From Archilochus colubris (taxonomy: Eukaryota > Chordata > Aves > Apodiformes > Trochilidae): a stretch of DNA of 64,000 nucleotides. Location: the NCBI GenBank assembly GCA_023079485.1, contig CM041090.1:4214519-4278518 (forward strand), in the 5' to 3' direction. Of this stretch, positions 1 through 34,700 are shown in pieces (positions within the stretch are counted from its first letter, which is position 1; each line of letters begins with the position of its first letter). Below the pieces are notes generated by a model. It searched no databases. It worked only from the letters and a program-made list of their open reading frames with translations, and was not told the origin of the DNA. A program made the translations under genes and the position numbers.

Positions 1-2323
1 TCAGTAGCTCTAGACCACCAGACACACAGGGTGCTGCAATTGAGTGGGTCTGATCCCTCAGGATTCCCAGGTTATTGAAGTTCTCCAGTCAATCACGGAG
101 ACCTTTCATGCTTTATTCCCCACAAATGGGCACACTGTGTTACTGGGCTTCAGAAAAAGATATGAAAACAGGGCCTTTGCTCCACTTAAAGTTGGTTATA
201 GTGTGTATGGCAGTGAAAAAAAGAGATCTCCGAGTGGATTCTATACTATGAGCACCAGTCTTGTGCACACACGTCTGTTACCTTGTTGTTTGATACCTCC
301 TATAGATCTTACAGGGTTTTTTATCACAATTTTTCACAAGGGAGCTGATGAGGAGGGGAAAGGTTGCTTTTTCAGCAGGGGGATTGAGAGACTTTTCAGG
401 AGGGGTCTGACCATTGATGTCAGGGAGGGTCTCCCAGTATTCAGGATGGCATAGAAGAAGGATATGGGGTTTGGTGGAAGAGTGGTAAAAAGAAGTGTAA
501 GTTACATTTCAAGAGAATAAGAAGCTAAATTACCTTCCAAGAGAATAAGGATAAATGTGTTTAAGTAAACAAAAAGAAGCTTGTCTGGATCTGAGAAATA
601 ACAGGATGTGTACAGAGAGCAGTGGGCAGTGTTTGGGAAGGTGACTCAGGAATCTGGATGACAAGGCAAGAGGATGTTGTAACAGTCCTTAAGAAACTGC
701 CCCAGCTTGAAATAGCCTCTTGCTACAGGGCCCTGATATTCTTGTCCTGATGCTTTTGGTTGCCTCTTACTGGACTGGTGATCATTCAGCATTTAGCACC
801 AAATGTGAAGGGGGGGAGGTGCCCACATCTCATTGAAAAAAATTTTGGTAGCTCTGTTTAGAATGGGGAGGGGGCAGGGACCACATCTTGCTGGTAAACC
901 CATCCACACGAAGTCCTACCTTACAAATAAACACTGAGAACAAAGAAGAAGAGAGGGGTATTCATACACTTGGAAGACTTTTGAAGAAACCAAATTCTGA
1001 TCAGTGATGTGGAATTAGGTGGTGGCTGAAACAACAGACTAACAGGGAGGAGAGAAGCAGCAAAAGATGTGACTGCCTGAAAGAAATACTGAAGGCTTCA
1101 TGTAAACCAGGAAACAGGCAAAGAAGCAGGCTTGATATGCCTGAACCTTTAATTTGTTACCTGAGAAGAGAACAAAGTGGGATCAGAGAAAGTGATTTTT
1201 AGTTCTTGCCAGTTTTAGAAAGGCCTCAGTCAAACTGAAGATTTTATATCATGAGTGATCGAAGATGGAGGAAGGAGAATTTTAGCAACAAATTATTGAG
1301 AGAGGAAATTACAGGAGTGATTTAAGAAGGGTTATGATGCTCAACCTCTTTTGGAGAGAAAAATTACTTCACACCAAGGAATGAGGCTGTGGCAATCAGG
1401 AATTAATGAAGAACTTGTACAAAGGTAAGGGAATATGGGGAAGCATGAAATAATGCACATTAGTGGGTCCAAATAGCAGCTTTCCTGAAGTGCTAAGGGA
1501 ACTGAGAAAATATGTGCCCAGACATATAGGTAGCCCATTTATGGGTTTTTATGTTAGGGTTTTTTTATTCTGTGGAGAATGTAAGATGTTCTTGTAGTTT
1601 ATGTTATTAGGTATTGCCATTTTATGAAATGGAAGAAATTGGTACCCTTGGGAATTGCTATCCACAAACTGAACTGCTAAGCTGTACTGTAAACACATTC
1701 TGGGAAAATGGCTGAATATTTATTTATAATTGCAAAATACAGAAGAGTCCCTGCTCATAAGAGTTTGCAGTGTAAGAGAAAAAGATTTCATATCCAGAGA
1801 GCTGTATGCAACGAGTCCTGAAGGTTATTGAACGAAAACACTGCAATTTGTTAGTTTAAAATCAATGAAAGAAGTAGTTGCTTACTTTGTTTTATTAGTA
1901 GAGTACTTTAATAGCCTAAGAATTCCTAAGGGGAATTTAGCCTAAGGGAAAGTGGAGTGAATTAAACTGGGTGAAAGAAAACTCAGCTGCTCTCTGTCAG
2001 ATGTTTCCTACTTCACCTGCCTTCAGGGACACTTAACAGCTTTCTTCCCCACTTACTGCCAGACTGGTCCATCTTCCTTGCCCCAGCCTGGTCCATCTTC
2101 CTTGCCCCAGAAGCTGTGTGGAGAGAGGGAGAGGTTTCTTCAGACTCTTCATAGGCTTTTTAGACCACTGGATAACTGCACAGTGTGTACAGTGCTCCTC
2201 AGTCCCTGCAGCTGCACTTCTCTGCCCTGCTCAGAGATGAGCCACTTCTGCAGCACAGGGTGCTCCTCTGCAGGTGTTTATCTTTAAATACACCTTTATG
2301 AACACTGTCTTTTCTACTTCAAG
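1..2323 (+). other. RAPSN: RAPSN intron 1 (partial)
   Basis: Exon 2 starts at 2324 with an acceptor, and no sequence resembling the 64-residue first exon is seen, so this should be intron. Apart from the 24-base duplication at 2064 I recognise nothing here. The open frame at 44-454 has no family resemblance. Confidence 0.7.
2064..2110 (+). repeat. Two-copy tandem repeat, 24-base unit
   Basis: ctggtccatcttccttgccc plus cagc is followed at once by a second copy that is exact for 23 bases. It lies 215 bases before RAPSN exon 2. Confidence 0.9.
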
Positions 2324-7863
<5,540 letters not shown>

Positions 7864-8059
7864 CCCACCCGGGGCCGGGACCGCGGGACCCCCGCGCCTC
7901 ACGGAACCTCTCCCCGCCCTCCTCCTCCCCTCAGGCTGTGCCTGCCGGCCGCGGGGCTGCGGCGGGGGCGGCCTCGGTCTCCCCTCCGCTTTGGCCGGCT
8001 CAGGCCCGGCCCTGCTCTGCTGCCTTTCCCTCTCGTTTCTCTGTACGGGAACTGACGGT

Positions 8060-8065
8060 AATAAA
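8060..8065 (+). terminator. RAPSN: RAPSN poly(A) signal (AATAAA)
   Basis: A canonical AATAAA lies 197 nt after the RAPSN stop and 344 nt before the PSMC3 start codon. It is the first hexamer downstream of the stop. A second AATAAA at 8252-8257 is an alternative, but could instead be a TATA-like element of PSMC3. Confidence 0.75.
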
Positions 8066-8408
8066 AGCGCTTCAGCCCCCTCAGCCCCGCTCCTGCCTCC
8101 GCCCCGTCCCGCCCCAAAATGGCGCCGCCGCCATCACTCAGCAGATTCGGGCGCCGCCACGTGACCTGCACGGCCGTTCCCCCTCACAGCCCGAAGCGGC
8201 AGATTCGGCAGAACCCCCGGGGCCGCTCTCTGGGGCTGGGAGGGCTGAGGAAATAAAAGGGACCCCCCTGACTCCCGCTCCGCTGCCTCTCTCCCACATC
8301 GCTGCCTCCTTCCCGCCTCTCTGCCTCCCTCCCGCCTTGTTTGGCGGGGCGAGGAGCGCCGAATCTGCCGGCAGGTGTCTGCCGCGCGGTGCGGGGTCTG
8401 GTTGCAAA

Positions 8409-15351
<6,943 letters not shown>

Positions 15352-17230
15352 GCTCTGCCCAGTCCGGGTTGTGGCCTTGGCAGAGGACAGGACTAGACTG
15401 GACTGTTCCAAACTTTTTGTCTGGAAAAAATAAAGTGTTTGGGTTTTTTTCCTCCCTACTAAAACCAACTCCATGCTGTGTTGGGACTGTTGTCCTTACT
15501 CTGTGGGTCTTCCTGTACAAAAGGTGAGAGCCTCCTGTTCACAGTGCTCTTTGGAGCTGTCTCCTGCTGGAACCGAATTAAATCCTGCTCTGCTGCTGCT
15601 GGATGAGGACTAACAGGTTCTGTTGCAGAAAGTGTACTTTGAAACTGGTGACCTACAGCTCAGACAGCATTCCTTGTTCCTGTGCATCCAGGTAAGACTG
15701 TACAGCTTTGTTAGAGTCTTTGAAACTTCTGAACTAACACTCATTCTGCAAGAAGTGAACACAGTCCCCATGTGAATGCTTAACCTCTGGAAGCAGTGAC
15801 CAATGCTGGTATGTGTATGGTCAGGCTGGTAATTAGAATTCAAGGTTTCATCCAGTCAGCAAGTCTTTCAGTACTTTTAATGCCAGTTGAGAATTACAAC
15901 TTCCATTTAAAAATTACACTTTTCATAAATACACTGACTTTAGCATTAATTATCTTACATGCCACTGTATTGTATTTTAAATACAATGTAAACATCTCCA
16001 AATGCTGGCCATCTTACCTTTACCTGTGCAGTTTTTGGACTCTTGGGAGAGAAAGGGAAAAAGAATAGAGGAATGAAAATAAAATGCACCCCAAAGTACT
16101 TTGGCTGATGTTCCTGAGTTAGCCCTAGTACTTGCACTGGTTCCAAGGTCCTTACTGCTCGTTTTGGAGAGGGAGCTTGTTCCAGTTGAGCATGTTCTTC
16201 ATGTTCTGTGCTCAGGGGGCATCTGACATTAGAAAGGGCTGAGTGGTGAAGTGAGCAGAAGCCACACGTTCCTGAGGAAAACACGTTGTGGTTCCTTTGG
16301 ATGTAAATACTGGAGGGGCTGTTCATCTGCTATTGGAGCAGTGCTGCAGTTTGAACCTGGGGAGAGTTACTCAGCTCCTTTCACAGGAGCTGAACCCACA
16401 AGGTTCCTTGGAGGGTGAAGCTGATGCCTGCAGCTCCAACTGTGAGGTACCTGAAGAAATGTACTGACCTCTAGTGGAATAGTTCCAAGCTGCATACCTC
16501 TCCCCATTAAAAGAAGGTATGTTATTTAGCCAAATAAGTAACCTTACCTGTGTAAGAAGCTGGGGAAAACTTTCCCCTCCTTTCTAAAGCCAGTAAGAGG
16601 TGTGGTTTGGTTTTGTTTAGGTTTTTTTTTTTAGAGCCTTGCTTCTCAGTTACAGCTGGCTCCTCTTGGAACCAGCTTCAGTAGTAAGTAAATAGCTGAT
16701 ACTACAGCATGGAATAGCACAGATTTCTGATTTAAATTAATACTAAGAATGGACTAATTCTTTGGCCTAAACCTCAGCTTAGATCAAGGTTCTTTTGGGA
16801 AATGATGGCCTGAGCCAACACCAGACATGCCTGTTGCAAAAGGGTTCAAGCCAACTTCACGTAGCTCCTTGCCCTAATTTGGGTCTGAATTACACAGACC
16901 TGCAGCAATAGAGTTGGTGCGTAAACATCCCTTACAACTGGACAATAATAGGACCATGGAGGTACAGTTCAAAAAAAAAACAGCACAAAAAAAGACACAG
17001 TCTTGGACTTACTCCCTTGTAAACAGAAGAAAAACAAATCAAAGGAACTGTCCCCCTTAAACCATCAATGAGCAAATCGGCACTAATTCCAACCTGGAGT
17101 GAACTGCAATGTCTGTGTCTGCATCCCACAGGCTGGTAGTCTCACAGCTCTGGCTCAGCTCTCCACACGCTGCTCCACACAGCTCTGCCCAGACCGCACT
17201 TTCCAGAGTCTCTCCTCGCTCCCGCTGTGG
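15352..17230. other. Convergent 3' regions of PSMC3 (+) and the TMEM178-family gene (-)
   Basis: No coding exon is seen. The left 100 bases are the PSMC3 3' UTR. Most of the rest is probably the 3' UTR of the minus-strand gene. The only good minus-strand poly(A) hexamer I see is ATTAAA (plus-strand TTTAAT at 15876-15881), giving a 3' UTR of about 1.35 kb. The two candidate transcript ends are then roughly 400-450 bases apart. Confidence 0.5.
15429..15434 (+). terminator. PSMC3: PSMC3 poly(A) signal (AATAAA)
   Basis: AATAAA lies 78 nt after the stop codon and is followed by a GT/T-rich tract (gtgtttgggttttttt), giving a very short 3' UTR. Confidence 0.9.
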
Positions 17231-26966
<9,736 letters not shown>

Positions 26967-27430
26967 CTTACCGCGCCGGGGGCGGCAGGGGCGGGCGCTT
27001 CCCCTGCAGCCCGGCTGGGGGCCTCCGCCCGCCGCCGCGCCGCCCCCGGAAGGGAAACGGAGCGAGGAGCCACCGGGGCTCCGTTTGAGTTCGGTTCTAC
27101 ATCGGTGCAGCTGTTCCAGGGCACTCCAGGCCCGGTCTCAAGGGGGTTTCGGGGTCGCTCCCGGTGAAGGGGTGGGGGAGTGGAAACGCAGCCCCGGCTC
27201 CTGCTCCGCGGCACGGGGCGCCTCGTGGCCCGCGCGCCGGGTAACGGCCGCTCCAACGGCCCCGGCGCGCGCCCCGGGGAGCGGCCCCTCGGGAGGGCCC
27301 GGGCGGTGCTGAGGGAACGGCGGCTCCGAGGACCCCGGCTCCTGCCCCTGGCTCCAGAGCCGCCCCCCGGAGCTGCCCCCGCAGCTGGGCTGGGCTGCCC
27401 GGAGCGCTGAGAGCAGTGGTGATAACGCGG

Positions 27431-30400
27431 TGATGCGGTGGGGGCAGGAAGGTGAACGTGCGTGAAACAGCAGCTTCAGGAGCAGCTGCATTTGGTTTTG
27501 TTTGATTACGGTTTTGCCTCAATTCTTCATTAAGGGTTAATGGAAAACAGGCTGGAGGTGCTGAAAAACGTCAATTTTACGCAATGAGAAGCAGGCTAAA
27601 TCCAGGCATTACCTAAGTGCAACGTTTCCAAGGGTACAAAATTCCTTTTGATCCTGTTGCTCTTGTTCTTCCAGCTGCACCTCTATCCATCCCCAAAGCC
27701 CGTTGTTAGGGCATTATTTTTTCAGTTATGGCTCCAGATAAAATGAACTACTGATACAGTAAACCTAAATTACAAATTTCCTGTTTTTAAATCCTTAGTT
27801 TTGTTTGTTAAAAGGATTTCAAGTTGATTCCCAGGAGCAAGTGTTCAGCTGTGGGACATACACATCCTGTTCTCCCCATCCTTGTCACTTCTTGCTGTCC
27901 CAGACACAGAGCAAAACCTGAATGCCCTCCCCAGCACTTCTCCTAGGGACCCTTTCCAGAAGAGTAATAGCCCTCTCCTATGCAGGAGAGAACTACTCCA
28001 GCACTATGTCTGGTGAAAACATTCACCAACCACAGATAATGCTTCTTTTAACCACATTTCAGCATAATCCTCTTCAGCAGTTTGCCCTGGACAGAGGGAC
28101 TTAGCATCCATGCAGCTGCACATTGGTGCCTTCAAGGCAGACAAATTGAAAGGGTTGCTGTCAAAACAATTTTCTTACACATACCAAAGCTAAATTAAGC
28201 CTTCTATATCAAGAATGAAAAATATTTTTCAAGTACAATCATTGCTCTGGATAACATGGAAAAAAAAAATCCTTCCATTATAACAGCTGTTTCTTAAAAA
28301 CACCAGAGTAAGTCACGTTTCCTAAATCTGCAATATCATTGCACCACCCTACCCTCTACATCAGTTCCTTGGGCTGCAGTTTCAGAAGACAGGAGCTTTG
28401 GCAAGATCATCACCTTAGAAAATTCCCAAAAATGAGATGCCTTCCAGTTATTCTTCCCTCTGTACTACTGCAGTTGTGCCAGAGCCACTGTGGAGCATCT
28501 GAACTGAACAGCTGATTAATCCGTGGTATTTTTGATTACTTTGGAGAAGGAAAAAGGAATGGGGGAGGGAGGCACAGCCCCACAGGGAAGGGTCCCAGCA
28601 CAGCTGAAAAGAGCAGCACAAAGCCAGGGACAGAGATTCCAAAATAGGCATTTCTGGCACAGCCCTCACCATGAAGTCATGCCCTTGATCACCTGCCTGC
28701 CTTCATCTTCTTCCAGCTCTGGGGTTACAGTTTTCCTTCTTAAAGAATCCTTTCAGTAAGAACTGAAAGCCATGTTCTACCATTCAGTATTTTTAGGCTG
28801 AAAATCTTTCAAGGAAAGAATGGTATAAGACAATTATAGAATCCCATGGTTGTGAAAGCCTGAGGAATAGAAAGGGGAAGACTCAACTCCTCCAGATTAA
28901 CCTAAAGATACTGCTCTGTAATTCAAATGAAATTTCAATTGGATTTCTAATTCAATGAAAAGTAGTAGCTTCAACAGAAAAAAAAAAACACAAACCCACA
29001 CGGAAAACCATTTATTTCATCTCTATTGTCTCCATGCAGAGCAGACCAATACAGATGAAGGGGGAAAATGCATAAGAGCAGCTGCAAAAATAGAAAATAC
29101 AATTCTCTCTGCATTTCCAAAAGTGACAAAAGTGGTGGAGTGATGCTACATTTCCTCTCCATCCTTAGCCCTAGGGCTGATGTAGTGGAAAACTAAAGAG
29201 CCCCTCCCTCTCATAACCCCCCTGCTACCTCCTCCTACCAGGGTACCATCCCAAGACTCACAGACTGCCCAGGCCTGTGGTAGCAGCTCAGAAAAACTCA
29301 GAAATTCCTTCTTTGGTGTCACCCACTTCACATTCCTGAATGATGAGCACAAACTCCTGACTGTGGTTTTCAGTCTTGGCAAGGCTCAGTGCTGATGCAA
29401 CGCCAGCTCATAGGCACTCACCTGGCAATGCTTCAACTTCCATGCCAGCCTTATTTTGAGAAAGACATCTTGGGAAGCAGCAAACACATCTTTCTGTGCA
29501 AACCTGCTTCCCTCCAGGCCTCTTCCACAGGGTCTGCTTAACTTCAGTCCCTGGGGAAGGGGGAGAACAGAACCCCCCACAGCTAGAACTAGAGGGTTAG
29601 TATATTCCTCCAGCCCCTGCAGGCTCATCTGATTACTCCTCCTTCCAGGAAAGCAGAAAGTGGATGCTACTTTCAAACTTTGGGACAACTGAATGACAGA
29701 GTACTTGACAAAAGAAGGCAACTTTGTAAGGAGGAATTAAAAAAAATTGCACTAAACCTCCTTTGCTGCAGTGAAACTATTACTGATGTAAGCCTGGGGT
29801 AAGGAAAGCTGAAAAAAAAAAATTTAGACAGTAGTTCCTGGGCAGAGAGAACTGCAAGCATGAGCTCTACAGTGCCCTCTGAAAAGTAGGACAGGAGCTG
29901 TCATAAAAAAAGAACTGTGTCAACAATTCAGAATTCTCTTAGGGAAGTAAATGCCTCTGCTGTGGGCAGCATACCTGCCTTGTTGTTCTGACCCAAATTG
30001 CTCTCTCAGGGGACAAGCCCTCTTGATAAGGTCTTGTGCAGAGCTGTACTGATTTACAAAAGCTGTTCACAGGCAGGGATGACTTAGTGCAATTCACATT
30101 GTGGCACCTGTTGTGTTCAGAGGCTCACTGGTTCAATGAGACCTGGTTTTAAGCAGATTTAAGCAAAGTGAGGATAAGCTCTACAGGAGGGATGATCTAG
30201 TACTTGTGCACATCTCTGTGGCAATGAAACAACCCTCTGTAAAGATGGCCTGGACAGTCTTGTGAGCTGAGATGTGGGCAAAGCACTAAGGCCATTTATT
30301 TTTACTGGTCTCAAATTGCCAAATTTTTTATCCCAAGTATCACACAACACTAAACTTCTCTTAAAGTATAAGAAATCATCACTCTTTCATATGTCTTCCC

Positions 30401-31673
30401 CTACTCAGCACACAGCTTTTCTTGACCCGTTTTTAAGAATCTTTTCACTAGCAGTTTCACCCTTCCCATTTCACTCTCCCTCCAGTTTTCTGTGCTGCTG
30501 TGCCCCTTCCTTTCTGGGCTGTCAGTATTATTTCTTATTTATTCATCCCCAACAGACTAACTCCATGGTGAGATAAGAAGCCCAGAAACAGGCTGCCACC
30601 TGTGTTTTTGCATATAGCATGCACCTAAATAGTCTACACTGAACAGAGGAAAAGCTAACCAGGGGTTATTGGTTGCTGACCAAGCTGTAGTGTTCAACTA
30701 TTGCCCAAACTGCCTCAGACCTAGGGCTACTGTAGTGTGCCAGGCAGGGTTAAAATGCTACACTCCAAGAGATCTCTGAAAGGTGGTGTGGGGCAGAGGG
30801 GGGGTGAGTCAGGTCACAAGAGCAGTCTCAGAGCCATGTCCAGCTAATAATTATGAGGAGAGGGAGCTCAGTCACAACAGCTACATGGCTTTCCTTCCAG
30901 ATGTGAGCTAGTAGTATTGCAATAGAAGAAACATTTACTGACCACTTTTTGGATAAACAGTTAGGCTGTGCTGGCTACTGGAGTGGTTAGGGCTGAGGCA
31001 AGTAATGTTCAAGGTGAGCTATTTAATTGTAGTGACCTATCCTACAGTGCCTCAAGCTTTTGGTTCAATTTCAACATACACAAATAGATCAAAGAGGTGG
31101 ACTGCTGAGGCTAATGCTACCTTTAGGACCAAATGAAAAGCTGGATCAAGTTGGAAAGGGTCCTTTCCCCTCTATCTCATAGCACCATAACTTCTCACAG
31201 GTAGGGAGTCCTGGCTAAAGCTGTTGAGTTTGTTCTTAACTTTGCCATCCCTGTTCTGCCTCCAGCCCTTAGAGTGGTAGGAAAATTCCTTCCTTTTCAT
31301 CAGCTACAGGAATCGCCTCTGTTGTTTTCACACAAGAGCTCGGGAGGTGCAGTTCCATCAGAATGAGCTGAATGAAATATTGTCCATTCACTAAGAAGCA
31401 GTTGTTCAGTTCATTTCTGCTCACTGTATCTTTTGCTCCATTAAAAACAAACCAAAAAATGGAAGCCCTGATGTGTGGATTTTAGCAGAAGAGGGATAGG
31501 AGAGCCAGGAAATGAAGTCCTGCACACCCAGGCCTCTTCCTCACCTGCTTCTCATCCCAGCAGCCAGCTCTGCACACACACACACAGGCAGTAACATTTG
31601 TGTTTCTTATTGCTTTGTAACAGCTCAGAGTCACCAGAGTGGCTCTGGGAGGCATCGTGAGGTCTGCAGGAGG
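27431..31673. other. Intergenic gap and SLC39A13 3' flank
   Basis: No exon or clear repeat is recognised. The right part should contain the SLC39A13 3' UTR. Minus-strand poly(A) hexamers lie at 31022-31027 (ATTAAA), 30538-30543 (AATAAA) and 30295-30300 (AATAAA), about 0.65, 1.1 and 1.4 kb past the stop; I cannot tell which is used. A CA run is at 31573-31587. Confidence 0.5.
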
Positions 31674-31749
31674 TCACTCAGTTGTGAGCGAGAGTAGCAC
31701 CATGACAGTAATGCCTGTACACAGGAGCAGGATTTGCTGCAGGGAGTTC
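31674..31749 (-). CDS. SLC39A13: SLC39A13 last exon, residues 343-367 and stop
   Basis: 76 nt after acceptor tttcccag, encoding [20 protein letters not shown] then LTTE and TGA. It is the final TM segment. Confidence 0.95.
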
Positions 31750-34700
31750 CTGGGAAAGAAACAGCAAAATTAGGAGAAGACACAGACCAAGCCCAGTAGG
31801 CAGCAGTGCAGAGGCTGAGGAATGTATTTTTTTCCAAATCTGCCTCAGGAACACAGCAGCTCTATAAAGCCACTAACAGAGGTGAGAAGTACCCCAGTGC
31901 CCCAAGCAAAGAATCTGCCTAGACACTGAGATGTATTTGTTCCATTTGGCTGCAAGGCCCAACTTCAGATTTTAAAATCAGTTTAAGCTGATTCAGTCAT
32001 GCAGCCACCCAGGTACACATTCCTGTCCTGTCTCTCCCAAGAGAACCAGCATTTGTGCAGCATGTTCACAGATCTTTTAAGGACTTCATCCAGCTAACAA
32101 CCACAGTTACAATTTTATTTAAAGAAAAAAAAACGAAAAAAAAGGAAAAAAAAAAAAAAAAGAAAGCTTATTAATTTTGCCACTCTTTTAGCACCATTTC
32201 AGGCTTCTGATGGATTGAAATGAATATGTATCTACCACCTCTGCATACTCTGCCAACAGCTCTGCCAGCACAAGAAGTTACCAACCCAGAAGCAAGCTCC
32301 CAACTGGTCATTAACATTTCTTCACCAGAGATTCCTGCCTCCTCAGCTATAACTTTGAAGCTGTGTTTTGAGCACTTCTTTAACTGTTTCACTTAAAGTG
32401 AACCAGGTGAGCTAAGGCCTCTGATTTCAACTACTGAAGTTTCCTGTCTCATTACAAACAAAATAGGGGGGAATATTGAGGGGCAGCTCTGCCAGCAGAT
32501 CTGAGAGGGTCTTCACTGAGGTACAGCTGGATTTGGACACAGCCCTAACCAGGCTACAAGACACTTGGATAACACAGACACAGGGAGGTCAAATACACCA
32601 AAATACATACAACAGTGTTGAAGATAGATGACTGAGGTGGGATACAATAACAAACTATGAAATGCTGAATGATAAAGAGAAGAAAATTGTTATTTTCTAC
32701 TCACACAGCAACAGAGCAGCATCTAATCAAAATTAATAAGCAAGAGGCTAAAAAACAAATAATAAGAAGCATCATTTAACACAGTGCAGTCAAACTATGC
32801 AAACGTGCTGTCAGTGGGAGACTGCAGAAGCCAAAGGAAAGGATGGGGGTCAGAAAGGGCTGAGGGAAGTGTGTGAAGGATAGGTTCTCATGGTTATCAG
32901 GCACACACCCCTCTATGGGGCCCTGGTTCAGACAGTCTCTACAGACCAGTACATGCCAGGAGCTGACAAGACAGACTGGAGGATGGGTCACCTTACTGGA
33001 CATGTTTTTGAACAACCTGCTCTAGCTGGTTGTGCCACACAGTGCTCTACCATCCTCTTTGGGACTGACCCAGTTGAAGGTTCTCATGTTTTATAGGGTC
33101 TTTATAGTCCCATAAATGCAACAGCTAGCACAGCAATCTTTCTAGATTCTGGCCTTGCCCACGGGATTTGGAAAGTTGGCATTCATGTGCTCCCAGAACA
33201 GACATGGGGAAGCATTATATCCCTGCTCTCTAGCAGCAAGAATTGCTGCAACAGGACAGGAGGGAGCACTTACCAAGGATTCTTTTCCTCCAGGAGATCA
33301 GGCACAACATTTACCAAGGCAATATACAGAAATCCTCCAGAAGTGAAAGGGAGGATCCAGGCAACTGTTTCGCCTGCAGAAAACCAGAAAGCCTTTGTTA
33401 TCACTGAGACAAAGCCATGGGAGAAAACAGAGAAGGAAAAGGAGAAACACCTGAAGACAACAGGCTCTCCCTCCTATTTTGATAGAGGCCCTAGGGAGCT
33501 TTTTACCTGCTCCTTTTGGTGACTGAGCACATATTGCAAAGCAGGCTCCTAGAACTCCCCCCAGAGCTGTGGAAAGCTGCATCTTGGCTGCACTCCAGCG
33601 GTCAAAGCCAGCCCGAAGTAGGATTGCAAAGTCTCCAACCTAAGAAAACCAAGAGCTGACAGTTAACAAACATTCTCTGTCACAAAGGACACCCAAACCA
33701 AGAACAGTGCTCTGAGACTGTTTCTAGTTTTCCATGTTGCAATTCTTCCAGAGGGAACAGCTTTCAAGGGGACAAGAAAATGTTAACCAGAGCCAGTCTT
33801 CTTCTTAGCAGATGTAGCACCCTTGTAATCCCCCCTGATGGCAGGATACAAAGCCCTCTCACCTCGTGTGGAATTTCATGCAGGAGAATGGCCATTGTGG
33901 TTAGGAACCCAACCTGCAGCAGAGGAGAGAAGGTGGTTAGGAAACAGACCCCTCAGCTCTGAGATGAGACTTTCACCAGCATGTCAAGGCCCCTATCTGC
34001 AAGTTAAGATTTGTTACTCAGATGTAGAACTATTCAACAAAAGGGCAGCTGAGCTATTCCTTCCCCTAATGCCAGTACAAATGATTAGCATCAAGTTTGA
34101 AGAAGCTCTGCATCAGGGGCTCAGGATGGGGTTGCTATTTAGTGTAGTCTCCATTTTCTTAGGAACTTCCAGAAAATAGGAGGGAACTCTTCCCATCTTG
34201 GTGGGTTTTTTGCATGTTGCATAAAACTTGAGAACTGCAGTACAGCTGTGAGCTTCTCATGCAGATGGTGACAGAAACCTTACCTTTCTGCTGACCAGGA
34301 AGCTGGCTGCTACTGCCAGGCCATGTGTAAAGTTATCAATGGTGTTGGCCAGCAGATTGAGGTATCCACTAATCTGCAAAGAGAAAAAAGAAGAAACATA
34401 TGGAAAAAAAAAACCCACAACAAACCAAACATGAAAAAGGAAGAGACATATGGAGCAGATGGGAAAGGTTGGGACATGGCACTCAAACTGTGGTGAAGAT
34501 CAAACTATGTCAGTTCTCAAGTAGAAATTAAATGTTAGGTTCAGTTTTAGAGTAAACTAAGATTTGGGGTAGGCAAGTATTTTCTGAGATTAGGATAATC
34601 ATCTTATGCAAAGGACAAAAGGCCCTAGAAACAGAAAGGAAAAAAAGAAGAAAGCCAAAATGCAATATATCAGATTCTAAATTGAATGCATTTTAGGTAA

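Noticed and set aside
44..454. 136-codon open frame at the left edge, considered as RAPSN exon 1
   Set aside because: No similarity to the rapsyn N-terminus (MGQDQTKQQIEKGLQLY type), and no recognised family.
8134..8142. Antioxidant-response element (NFE2L1-type) in the PSMC3 promoter
   Set aside because: TCACTCAGC differs from TGACTCAGC at an important position, so it was mentioned but not called as a site.
28835..28870. Possible CR1 tail (atagaatcccatggttgtga)
   Set aside because: Match limited to the generic end of the element; could be chance.
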